Below, piece after piece: positions 6,346 through 13,516 of a stretch of 18,302 bases of DNA. Position 1 is the stretch's first letter; the number at the start of each line of letters is the position of its first letter. A model generated the notes under the pieces. It searched no databases, was not told where the DNA came from, and was given only the letters and a program-made list of their open reading frames with translations. The DNA is from Methanomicrobiales archaeon (GTDB lineage: Archaea > Halobacteriota > Methanomicrobia > Methanomicrobiales > Methanoculleaceae): NCBI GenBank assembly GCA_012797575.1, contig JAAZOW010000132.1, forward strand, positions 1 through 18,302, written 5' to 3'. Position numbers and translations under genes: made by a program.

Positions 6346-7683
6346 CTACTTCACTGAAATTCTCTGCCCGTTGCGCAGGATATGGAGGTCGTCTCCGAGG
6401 GTGTACCCGATCTCCTCTGCGAATTTCGCGTAATTACCGGTCATATCGATATCGCCGTGGGCGGGGATGACATGTTGCGGGTTTAAGAGGTGCAGGAACT
6501 CGTAGTGGTCCTCCCGGTAGGCATGACCCGAGACGTGCAGTTCATCAAAGATCCGCGCGCCTGCCATCCGTGCGCGAGCCTCAACCAGGTAGCGCTGCCC
6601 GTGGTTCATCGGGTTCGGGATCACCTTGGCCGAGAAGAGGATTTTGTCGCCCTTCTCCAGCCTGTACGGGGTGTCCCCCATCACAATCCTCGTCAGGATA
6701 GCTCCTGACTCCCCCTGGTGCCCGGTGACGATCGGGAGGAACTTATCCTTCCCGGTCTTCATGATCCGCCGCAACGTCCGATCGACGGTCCGGCGGTTGC
6801 CAAACATCGAGAGCGTATCTGGGAACGCAACCAACTTCAGCTGTTCAGCAGCCGAGCTGTAGCGTTCCATCGATCGTCCGAGCAGGACCGGTTTCCTGCC
6901 GATCTCATGAGCGCATTCGGCGATGGTCTTTACGCGTGCGATATGTGACGAGAATGTCGAGACGAATATACCGCTCTTGTCATCCTCGTAACTGGTGAGG
7001 GTATCCCGGACCAGATCCCGCGCGATCTTCTCGCTCGGGCAACGTCCCTTCTCACTGATGTTTGTGCTCTCGACGATCAGGGCGAGCACACCCTCCTTCC
7101 CGAGCTGACGCAGTCGGGCGAAGTCAGGCGGCTCTCCAAGCACCGGCGTCCGGTCAAGCTTGAAATCGTTTGCGTAGACGATCGCACCCCGTGGTGTGTG
7201 CAGGACCGGAAAGACGGTATCGATGATCGAGTGCTGGCTCCGCACAAACTCGAGTGTGAGGTGCGGAGAGATGGTGTAGCGCTGGCCGGCCTTCAAGGCG
7301 AAAAGTTTATTGTTCACCCCAAACTTCTGCTCACCTGCGATCTGCTGTCTGATCAGCTCCGACGTATAGGGAGTGCTTATGATCGGGGCATTGTAGCGGT
7401 GCGCAAGCTTTGGTATCGCACCGATATGGTCCAGGTGCCCATGCGAACAGACGATCGCCTTGACACTCCCCTCTATCGCATTCATGATGGTATCATCAGG
7501 AATGGCCTTCATCTCGATCAGGTCCAGGGAATGCATATTCTCGATATCAGCATCCTCATGGATCATGACCTGGTCGAGGCGCAGGCCCATATCAAAGATG
7601 ACAATTTCTTTCCCGCAGCGGACGGCAGTCATATTTCTGCCGACTTCGTTATATCCGCCCACTGCTATGATCTCAATATCCAT
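6346..7683 (-). CDS. rnj: Archaeal RNase J, beta-CASP metallo-ribonuclease
   Basis: The 445-residue product has the metallo-beta-lactamase signature HGHLDHIGAIP at 81-91. Further metal ligands appear as H in RSQHSI, D in YANDFKLD and the C-terminal PAHGD. A beta-CASP insertion with STFSSHIARV and HVSGHAYREDH follows. This is the pattern of archaeal RNase J, a 5'-to-3' exonuclease and endonuclease acting in mRNA decay and possibly rRNA processing. It is shorter than bacterial RNase J because it lacks the C-terminal extension, as expected for archaea. A strong AGGAGG lies four bases before the ATG. The gene sits between IPP isomerase and prenyl synthase although it has no direct lipid role; that arrangement is seen in other archaea as far as I recall. 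Confidence 0.95.
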   Translation of the reverse strand: MDIEIIAVGGYNEVGRNMTAVRCGKEIVIFDMGLRLDQVMIHEDADIENMHSLDLIEMKAIPDDTIMNAIEGSVKAIVCSHGHLDHIGAIPKLAHRYNAPIISTPYTSELIRQQIAGEQKFGVNNKLFALKAGQRYTISPHLTLEFVRSQHSIIDTVFPVLHTPRGAIVYANDFKLDRTPVLGEPPDFARLRQLGKEGVLALIVESTNISEKGRCPSEKIARDLVRDTLTSYEDDKSGIFVSTFSSHIARVKTIAECAHEIGRKPVLLGRSMERYSSAAEQLKLVAFPDTLSMFGNRRTVDRTLRRIMKTGKDKFLPIVTGHQGESGAILTRIVMGDTPYRLEKGDKILFSAKVIPNPMNHGQRYLVEARARMAGARIFDELHVSGHAYREDHYEFLHLLNPQHVIPAHGDIDMTGNYAKFAEEIGYTLGDDLHILRNGQRISVK

Positions 7684-7701
7684 GTATCCTCCTTGTGGGA
7701 A

Positions 7702-7711
7702 TTTTTTTTTT
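7702..7711. repeat. Homopolymer tract, T10 on plus / A10 on the transcribed sense strand
   Basis: Ten consecutive T on the plus strand give A10 in the operon mRNA. The tract lies between the fni stop and the Shine-Dalgarno sequence of RNase J. On the plus strand it would be a good intrinsic archaeal terminator. For the minus-strand operon it is a purine-rich linker. It is the longest homopolymer I noticed in the window. Confidence 0.6.
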
Positions 7712-7715
7712 GTAG

Positions 7716-8768
7716 TCAGTCGATCTCTTCAATCATCTGCCGGGTCAATCCGGTTATATACGTCCGTGCGTGCGAGAGATCCTGTATCGTCCGGGATCCC
7801 GTCAGAAACATAGCAACACGGAGCTCGCGGTGGATGGCCTCGATGGTTGCAGAGAGCACATCATCACCCTCCATAGCCGCTTTTAAGAGGGGGAGCGCCA
7901 TACCTCCAAGATCCGCCCCGAGTGCGATCGCTTTTGCGATATCTACTCCTGATCGAAGTCCGCCCGTTGCAATGATCGGGCCTCCTGTCGCCCGCACCTC
8001 ACGGAGGCTCACCACCGTCGGTATGCCCCAGGAGAGGAACGCGTTCCCGAGCTTGATGAGGCCGGGATCTCTTGCCCGGAGACACTCGACCTTCGTCCAG
8101 GATGTCCCTCCATAGCCGCCGACATCGATGGCACCTGCTCCTGCATACCAGATTGCCCGTGCAGTTCCGGCTGATATGCCCGAACCGGTCTCCTTCACGA
8201 TGACCGGGCAGGAGAGCTCTGTGCAGAGGTTGCGCAGTGCTTCAAGGCATCCTGCTGCATCATGATCGCCTTCTGGTTGAATCGCTTCCTGAAGCGAGTT
8301 TACGTGGATGGCGATCGCATCTGCGTCGATCATATCGACAGCCCGCTCTGCCCACTCGATACCGTGGTCACGGAGCTGGATGATTCCCAGGTTCGCGCAG
8401 AGGAAGGCATGCGGCGCCTCCTCCCGCACGACGGTGAAACTCCCTTCCAGCTCGGGGTTCTCCAATGCCGCTCGCTGAGAACCGACACCCATACCAAGGT
8501 TATACCGTTCGGCAGCACATGCGAGCCGCCGGTTCACCTCAAGGGTATCCGGATGTCCTCCGGTCATCGCCGCAATGAAGAGGGGGGAGGCGAGTGTTCG
8601 GCCGAGGAACCGGGTCCCGGTCTCGATCGCGTTCATGTCACACTCCGGAAAGGCGTTATGGACCAGCCGCACATCCCCAAACCCGGCGTCACCGGCCTCG
8701 ATGGGCTGCTCGCAGCAGATGACCAGGTGGTCCCGTTTCCGTGCTGATGTGACGGTCTCTTCCCTCAT
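7716..8768 (-). CDS. fni: Type 2 isopentenyl-diphosphate delta-isomerase
   Basis: The 350-residue FMN/NADPH-dependent enzyme interconverts IPP and DMAPP. Evidence is the N-terminal RKRDHL (10-15), AAMTGG (66-71), GVGSQRAALE (94-103) and HVNSLQEAIQPEGDHD, whose Gln160 and Glu161 match the catalytic pair in the family. IVKETGSGIS (about 190-199), IDVGGYGGTSW and ATGGLRSGVD form the TIM-barrel FMN phosphate site. The length is normal. The ATG overlaps the IPK stop codon by four bases, so translation is coupled. It supplies DMAPP for the prenyl synthase three genes on. Confidence 0.96.
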   Translation of the reverse strand: MREETVTSARKRDHLVICCEQPIEAGDAGFGDVRLVHNAFPECDMNAIETGTRFLGRTLASPLFIAAMTGGHPDTLEVNRRLACAAERYNLGMGVGSQRAALENPELEGSFTVVREEAPHAFLCANLGIIQLRDHGIEWAERAVDMIDADAIAIHVNSLQEAIQPEGDHDAAGCLEALRNLCTELSCPVIVKETGSGISAGTARAIWYAGAGAIDVGGYGGTSWTKVECLRARDPGLIKLGNAFLSWGIPTVVSLREVRATGGPIIATGGLRSGVDIAKAIALGADLGGMALPLLKAAMEGDDVLSATIEAIHRELRVAMFLTGSRTIQDLSHARTYITGLTRQMIEEID

Positions 8769-9532
8769 GGTACGCCTCTTCTCCGGGTCACGATCGTCCC
8801 GCCATGCTCCGCGCCGTCCAGAAACCGGCCCACCTTCGAGACATGGAAGATATGTGAATCGGTGCCGGCATCGGCAAGCGTCAGGAGCTCTTCGAGCTTA
8901 CCCCGCATGCCCCCGGTAACGTCGGTGTTTCCGGACCCGCCGACATCAAGCGTCCCGACCATACCCCGGTCGATACGCGAGACGACCGCTCCGTCCTGCA
9001 GGACTCCCGCGACGTCGGTCGCAAGCCCCACCCGTCTGCTCCCGAGCGCGACGGCAAACCGGGTCACGAGCTGATCGCCCGAGACGATGCAGGCTCCCTT
9101 CAGGCGGTCCATCACCACATCGCCGTGCAGCACGGGGACAATACCGTACCTGATCATTTCGGCGATATGACGGGTCTCAAGTGAGGCCAAACGGCCGCCT
9201 TCAGCGAGAGCCAGATCGAGGGGGTGGATGCCAATCGCTTCAACACCAGCATCCCGCAGAGCGCCGACCACTGCAGCGTTCAGGCGGGAGACAGCGGCAT
9301 GCGTGAAGTAGACCCCGGGAACGGTCTTTGCATCAAGCCCATCGTTGATACGATAACGCCTGGCCTCCGGGTGCCCGCACGAGCCCGCACCGTGGACGAT
9401 CACGTGTGTCGTGCCGTCCCGTGCGGCTATCTGATCCGCGATCTCGCGCAGGCGAGCATGATCTATTGTACACTCCTTCGACTTATCAGTGATCACACTC
9501 CCCCCCAGTTTCAGTATCACGGTCTCAGTCAT
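8765..9532 (-). CDS. ipk: Isopentenyl phosphate kinase
   Basis: The 255-residue amino acid kinase-fold enzyme phosphorylates isopentenyl phosphate to IPP, the last step of the archaeal mevalonate route. It begins ILKLGGSVITDK (ATP site, 6-17). HGAGSCGH (47-54) ends in His54, equivalent to the catalytic His60 of the M. jannaschii enzyme. VLHGDVV, IVSGDQLVTR, ATDVAGV and NTDVTGGMRGK follow in family order. Cys52 replaces the usual Phe in the His loop. The gene overlaps the mevalonate kinase stop by eight bases and the fni start by four. That arrangement makes the assignment over other kinases of the fold nearly certain. Confidence 0.95.
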   Translation of the reverse strand: MTETVILKLGGSVITDKSKECTIDHARLREIADQIAARDGTTHVIVHGAGSCGHPEARRYRINDGLDAKTVPGVYFTHAAVSRLNAAVVGALRDAGVEAIGIHPLDLALAEGGRLASLETRHIAEMIRYGIVPVLHGDVVMDRLKGACIVSGDQLVTRFAVALGSRRVGLATDVAGVLQDGAVVSRIDRGMVGTLDVGGSGNTDVTGGMRGKLEELLTLADAGTDSHIFHVSKVGRFLDGAEHGGTIVTRRRGVP

Positions 9533-10394
9533 GCTTCTCTTTTCTCGCGCCGACGGTATCGATGGTGGTTATGATCGCCCTTCCATTGCAGGCCTCAATG
9601 GCACCGGCGACCCGGTTCTTTGCGCGCTTCGGGCAGAGGGCGATGATACATCCCCCGCCGCCGGCTCCGGTGATCTTTGCCCCGTAGGCCCCGCTCGCCC
9701 GTGCGGCGAGTATCAGCCTGCTGCTTGTGGGATGACCGACGCCAAGCGCCTCCAGGAGGGCGTTATTCATGTCCATGCACCGCCCAAGTTCCTTTGGGTT
9801 ATGGATGCTATGGAGGGCGGCAAACGTCACGGCGCCGATAGCGTCCAGGATCGGATCTACAATCTCGGGACGTTTCGCTCTCAGGTCTCCAACCATCTCC
9901 ACCATCTTCGTGGTGCTATGCGGCACCATGGTGTTTCCTACGACAAGCTGGAGCCCCTGAGGAGGAAGCCTCCGCCTGGCGTCCCCGCTGATGAGCACTA
10001 TCCCACCGTTTGTGGAGACGTAGGTATCGGTAGGGCTGGCCCTTCCTCGCTGGACCTTCTTCTCGATGGTAAATGCCATATCCGCTATATCCTCACGGGC
10101 GTGTCCGAGACCGAACTCGTCGTTGATCGCGCAGAGGGTCGCCACCGTCACTGCTGCAGATGATCCAAGCCCTGATGAACTCTGGAGCTGTGAGCGAATG
10201 TAGACACTCCCCCAAACGCCCATCCGCTTGAAACATTCGTTGATGTAGGGCGATCGGGGCCGCGTCGGGTTGCGAGACTTCCTCACCGTGACAAAGACAC
10301 GGGGTTTGATCGCCATCGCTACACCGGGTTTCCCGTAGACCACCGCATGCTCGCCGAAGAGGAAGACTTTGCCCGGCGCGCTCCACGTTGCCAA
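9525..10394 (-). CDS. mvk: Mevalonate kinase
   Basis: The 289-residue GHMP kinase phosphorylates mevalonate at the 5-position. Evidence is the N-terminal APGKVFLFGEHAVVYGKP (6-23), the ATP loop SSSGLGSSAAV (72-82), Asp123 in SPTDTYVSTNGG as the probable catalytic base, and the third GHMP motif KITGAGGGGC near the C-terminus. The N-terminal motif fixes the start as TTG at 10394, directly after the TAA of the MEMO gene. GGTGG inside that gene acts as the Shine-Dalgarno sequence. The short, compact size is typical of archaeal MVK. Phosphomevalonate kinase and diphosphomevalonate decarboxylase are not found nearby, consistent with the alternative archaeal route. Confidence 0.95.
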   Translation of the reverse strand: MATWSAPGKVFLFGEHAVVYGKPGVAMAIKPRVFVTVRKSRNPTRPRSPYINECFKRMGVWGSVYIRSQLQSSSGLGSSAAVTVATLCAINDEFGLGHAREDIADMAFTIEKKVQRGRASPTDTYVSTNGGIVLISGDARRRLPPQGLQLVVGNTMVPHSTTKMVEMVGDLRAKRPEIVDPILDAIGAVTFAALHSIHNPKELGRCMDMNNALLEALGVGHPTSSRLILAARASGAYGAKITGAGGGGCIIALCPKRAKNRVAGAIEACNGRAIITTIDTVGARKEKHD

Positions 10395-11183
10395 TTACAC
10401 CACCGCTATCGCCGCATACCCCACTACCTGGTTGAAGTCTCCCGTCACATCACCGCTGGTCGCGTACTGTAGCAGCTCCCCCTTCTCTGCACCGAACGCC
10501 TGGCAGGCGATGCACATGGCTGCTATCGGGCCGTAGCCGCAGACCGTGGCGCCGGTCTCCTGAAGTCGGTGGTAGAACTCCGACACATCCAGGGTTTTGA
10601 GCGCATCGATCGCGTAGATGTCCTGTCTGCGGGCAACATCTTCCGGGACGTAATGAGAGAAGTCGCTTGAGGCGACGATCCGCACATCCCTCCCGGTACG
10701 CTCTATCGCCTGGATCAGGTGCCCAGCAAGGTCTCCTGCTGCCTCGTAGCCCTGATGTCCCATCATGATAGGCGCAATCTTCGCCCTCGGGAACCGGTAT
10801 TTGATGATAGGCATCTGCACCTCGATGGAGTGCTCATCCCGGTGCGCCGCCTCATCTATCCCGATGCCCAGTGCATCGATAAACTCTGTATCGATATCGA
10901 CGATCCCGAGCGGTGTCTCCCACGGCGTGGCGGAGGCGGCGGTCACATATCCCCGGTGACTCGGACCGATGACGACAAACGTACCATCAAAATCAGGTGG
11001 TATGGTAGAGAAGGCGCAAGCTCCGACCTCTCCTGAGTAGATGTAGCCCGCATGGGGAGCGACGATGCCCCGGGCATCGATGCCTGGAGCCCCCCGCTGG
11101 AAGAATCTCTCCAGCAGTTGCTCCAGATGCCGGGGCTCAGCAGGATAGAACATTCCTGCTACACTGCATGGCCGCATATCCAT
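10395..11183 (-). CDS. MEMO1-family protein (AmmeMemoRadiSam system protein B)
   Basis: The 262-residue product starts MDMRPCSVAGMFYPAEP and shows the MEMO fold signatures: PHAGYIYSGE, GPSHRGY, DEHSIEVQMP and SSDFSHY. Residues His44, His76, Asp174, His177 and Cys215 align with the metal-site residues His49, His81, Asp189, His192 and Cys244 known for human MEMO1. The family resembles class III extradiol dioxygenases, but its archaeal substrate is unknown. It forms one transcription unit with mevalonate kinase, with no base between stop and start, suggesting a link to isoprenoid metabolism or a co-regulated redox role. ATG 11183 is chosen. A TTG at 11186 and an ATG at 11177 are possible, and none has a clear Shine-Dalgarno sequence. 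Confidence 0.93.
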   Translation of the reverse strand: MDMRPCSVAGMFYPAEPRHLEQLLERFFQRGAPGIDARGIVAPHAGYIYSGEVGACAFSTIPPDFDGTFVVIGPSHRGYVTAASATPWETPLGIVDIDTEFIDALGIGIDEAAHRDEHSIEVQMPIIKYRFPRAKIAPIMMGHQGYEAAGDLAGHLIQAIERTGRDVRIVASSDFSHYVPEDVARRQDIYAIDALKTLDVSEFYHRLQETGATVCGYGPIAAMCIACQAFGAEKGELLQYATSGDVTGDFNQVVGYAAIAVV

Positions 11184-11213
11184 CAATGTCTGAGCTTCTT
11201 TGTGCCCTGCCTC

Positions 11214-11831
11214 TTATAACTCTGTCTCAAAGTCCTCGGGCGTGAGCGAAGTGGTCACCCCGCGCAGGCGGAGCACCTCCCTTGTCAGGAGGTAGTAGAT
11301 CATCGAGAGCGCTTTCCTGCCCTTGTTATTGGTGGGGATGACAACGTCGATGTACTTTGTCATGTTGTTGGTGTCGCAGAGGGCAACGATCGGGATACCC
11401 ACCTGGACCGCCTCGGTGATCGCCTGGGCATCACCGATGGGGTCGGTCGCCACGATCACATCCGGCTCGACGTACCTGGTCAAGCCATGCAGGCGCTGGT
11501 TGGTGAGCATCCCCGGGATGAAACGACCGATGACCGCCATACCGCCGATGGCATCGGCGAACATCTTCGCCGGATACTGGCCGTACTGCCGGGAGGTGAC
11601 GACCAGGATCTTTGCCGGTTCATACTGCGCGAGGAACTTCGCGGCGGTCTTGACCCGCTCGTCAGTGGCCTGGATGTCCAGGATGTACAGTCCATCTCCG
11701 CGGACGCGGTAGATGAACTTCATCATATCTTTGTTCTTCTGCTGGGTTCCGATATGCACACCTGCTGCAAGGTACTCCTCCACAGGTATCAGTGGCTCTT
11801 TCAGTTCGATTTCCAGTTCGCTTCCAGTCAA
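11214..11831 (-). CDS. rps2: 30S ribosomal protein uS2
   Basis: The 205-residue protein begins MTGSELEIELKEPLIPVEEYLAAGVHIGTQ and has the S2 segments RGDGLYILDI, GRFIPGMLTNQ and ATDPIGDAQAITEA, all archaeal in type. It lacks the long C-terminal tail of eukaryotic relatives. The start is a TTG at 11831, one base after the enolase stop. GAGGAG within the enolase 3' end is about ten bases before it. It assembles at the head-body junction of the small subunit. A 30-base spacer separates it from the MEMO gene, the largest gap in this part of the run, but no promoter is evident. Confidence 0.97.
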   Translation of the reverse strand: MTGSELEIELKEPLIPVEEYLAAGVHIGTQQKNKDMMKFIYRVRGDGLYILDIQATDERVKTAAKFLAQYEPAKILVVTSRQYGQYPAKMFADAIGGMAVIGRFIPGMLTNQRLHGLTRYVEPDVIVATDPIGDAQAITEAVQVGIPIVALCDTNNMTKYIDVVIPTNNKGRKALSMIYYLLTREVLRLRGVTTSLTPEDFETEL

Positions 11832-11832
11832 G

Positions 11833-13020
11833 CTAGATCAGCTCCTCTATACGAATTAGTTCATTTAATTTGGCAATCCTCTCTCCGCCGACAGCGCCGG
11901 TCTTGAGGTATATGCACTCGAACGCGGTTGCCAGGTGGGCGATCGTTGTATCGGTGGTCTCTCCGGACCGGTGGCTCATGACCGTCTCCATGCCGCTTCC
12001 CTGGGCGAGACGTATCGCCTCGAAGGTATCGGTGAGTGTCCCTATCTGGTTTGGTTTGATCAGCACGCAGTTTGCCGCGCAGGTCTCGATACCCTTCATG
12101 ATCCGTTCAACGTTGGTCACGAAGAGGTCGTCCCCGCAGATCAGGCAACGATCCCCGACCGTTGCCGTAAGATCGGCAAACCCTTCAAAGTCCTCCTCGG
12201 TGAGGGGATCTTCGATGTAGATGAGGTTGTAGCGGTCGACCAGGTCAGCCATGTAGGCGACCTGCTCCTCACGGGTCCGCACAGTATCCTTGTAGCGATA
12301 CTGGTTGCCGTCCCAGAGTTCGCTTGCCGCCACGTCGATTCCCATACGGACTTCGACGTTCATCTCGTCAGAGACGCCGGCGATCGCTTCGTTTATGATC
12401 TCAAACGCTTCAGTGTCAGATATCGCGGGTGCCCAGGCACCTTCGTCGCCTTTCCCTGAGAGCTTTCCGCGTTCCTGCAGGATCTTCTTCACCGCCGCAT
12501 GAACCGCGGCGTTCACAAAGACCCCCTCCGATGCGCTGGAGGCGCCGGTGGGAACCACCAGGAACTCCTGGATGGATGTTGCGTTCGGCGCATGCGCGCC
12601 TCCACCGATGACGTTGCCCAGGGGCCGGGGAGTCGTATCGGCGAATGCGCCGCCAAGGTAGCGGAAGAGGTCGAGGTCAAGGGATGCTGCTGCTGCTTTT
12701 GCGCACGCAAGGGAGAGTGCTACAGCAACGTTCGCACCGATCGAGCTGAAGTTGGGTGTCCCGTCGATCTCGTGCAACCGTGCATCGAACAGGACCTGGT
12801 CGCGTGTATCCTCACCGATGAGTGATGGAATCAGGTTCGCCTCTGCATCCTCGACAGCCTGACGCGGCGGCCGCACCCGGGCCTCATGGGTCCCGGTGCT
12901 GGCGCCGCTCGGTGCCGCAGACCGGCCAAAACCCCAGCATGTGTGGATTTCAGCCTCGATGGTCTCGTTTCCCCGGCTGTCCAGGATAACTCTCAATTTT
13001 ATGTCTTCGATGGTCGTCAT
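11833..13020 (-). CDS. eno: Enolase
   Basis: The 395-residue enzyme interconverts 2-phosphoglycerate and phosphoenolpyruvate in glycolysis and gluconeogenesis. Catalytic and metal residues are all visible: Glu152 (IQEFLVVPT), Glu193 (KGDEGAWAP), Asp229 (GIDVAAS), Glu270 (IEDP), Asp297 (GDDLFVTN), Lys322 (IKPNQIGT), the His350-Arg-Ser loop (SHRSGETTD) and Lys373 (LKTGA). The N-terminal substrate loop PSGASTGTHEA is present. It is slightly shorter than the usual 420 or so residues, without loss of a motif. The last motif reads KTGAVGGER where most enolases have KTGAPARSER, so one residue is deleted in this loop. It starts seven bases after rpoK. Confidence 0.97.
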   Translation of the reverse strand: MTTIEDIKLRVILDSRGNETIEAEIHTCWGFGRSAAPSGASTGTHEARVRPPRQAVEDAEANLIPSLIGEDTRDQVLFDARLHEIDGTPNFSSIGANVAVALSLACAKAAAASLDLDLFRYLGGAFADTTPRPLGNVIGGGAHAPNATSIQEFLVVPTGASSASEGVFVNAAVHAAVKKILQERGKLSGKGDEGAWAPAISDTEAFEIINEAIAGVSDEMNVEVRMGIDVAASELWDGNQYRYKDTVRTREEQVAYMADLVDRYNLIYIEDPLTEEDFEGFADLTATVGDRCLICGDDLFVTNVERIMKGIETCAANCVLIKPNQIGTLTDTFEAIRLAQGSGMETVMSHRSGETTDTTIAHLATAFECIYLKTGAVGGERIAKLNELIRIEELI

Positions 13021-13027
13021 CAGTTCA

Positions 13028-13195
13028 CTACTTTCTCTTCACCGTTATAGGGATCACGCCCTGATCATACTCTTCCAGTGCGATCTCAAGCGGCTCTATC
13101 AGTGTCGTTTTAATCAAAATCGGTGCACCCATCGATATCTGCAGAGCGCGGGCCCCTATAATCCGTGCTCTCTCATACCGGGTATAAGATTCCAT
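13028..13195 (-). CDS. rpoK: RNA polymerase subunit K (RPB6 homologue)
   Basis: This 55-residue reading frame starts MESYTRYERARIIGARALQI, continues SMGAPILI and ends in VKRK. It is the conserved core of the RpoK/omega/RPB6 family: the TRYERARIIGARALQ helix and the LEIALEEYDQGVIPI segment that clamps the RpoA' C-terminus. The acidic N-terminal tail of eukaryotic RPB6 is absent, as in other archaea. GAGG lies eight bases before the ATG. It is separated from tRNA-Pro by about 30 bases, and enolase follows within seven. It is easily missed because of its length. Confidence 0.93.
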   Translation of the reverse strand: MESYTRYERARIIGARALQISMGAPILIKTTLIEPLEIALEEYDQGVIPITVKRK

Positions 13196-13225
13196 CGTGC
13201 AGCCTCAAAATCTTTCATAATAAGA

Positions 13226-13299
13226 TGGGGTCGCTGAGATTTGAACTCAGGTTACAGCGTCCCGAACGCCATAGGATGTCCAGGCTACCCTACGACCCC
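13226..13299 (-). tRNA. tRNA-Pro (anticodon CGG)
   Basis: The 74-base cloverleaf has the acceptor stem GGGGTCG/CGACCCC. The D-arm contains GGGTAGCCTGGACATCC. The anticodon stem is TGGCG/CGCTG with loop TTCGGGA, giving anticodon CGG. The T-arm is CTGAG-TTCAAAT-CTCAG and the discriminator base is A. No CCA is encoded and no intron is present. It begins one base after the rpoN stop codon and lies between rpoN and rpoK on the same strand. A weak TATA-like GCATAAAGAG inside rpoN (about 13331-13340) might provide its own promoter; otherwise it is excised from the operon transcript. Confidence 0.95.
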
Positions 13300-13300
13300 C

Positions 13301-13489
13301 TCACTGGTACGGGCTCAGGTCCTCCACTGTCTCTTTATGCGTCAGCAACATCCGCCTGCAACAGTACCGCTCCAGGCCGAGCTGGTCGAGGATCCGTTTT
13401 GGATCCTCGCCCGCCTCCCGCCGCTCGCAGAACTCCTTCCAGGCTGAGGAGATGACCTTACCGCATGTAAAACATCGTACGGGTATCAT
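13301..13489 (-). CDS. rpoN: RNA polymerase subunit N (RPB10 homologue)
   Basis: The 62-residue zinc-bound subunit starts MIPVRCFTCGKVISSAW. Its four zinc ligands are Cys6 and Cys9 (CFTCG) and the CC pair at about 43-44 (RYCCRRM). The R-Y-C-C-R-R-M-L-L-T-H block is the family hallmark. It supports RpoD/L assembly in the polymerase platform. The length equals that of its archaeal orthologues. It follows rps9 by about 27 bases. Its TGA is separated from the mature 5' end of tRNA-Pro by a single base. Confidence 0.97.
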   Translation of the reverse strand: MIPVRCFTCGKVISSAWKEFCERREAGEDPKRILDQLGLERYCCRRMLLTHKETVEDLSPYQ

Positions 13490-13516
13490 AGTAATGTACC
13501 TGCTCTCCTTATATCT

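Noticed and set aside
7198..8115. Plus-strand open frame of 305 codons
   Set aside because: It lies antisense across RNase J and the IPP isomerase, both certain genes, and its sequence shows no family motif. Long antisense frames are common in G+C-rich DNA.
9489..10163. Plus-strand open frame of 224 codons
   Set aside because: It is antisense to the kinase genes and shows no motif of its own.
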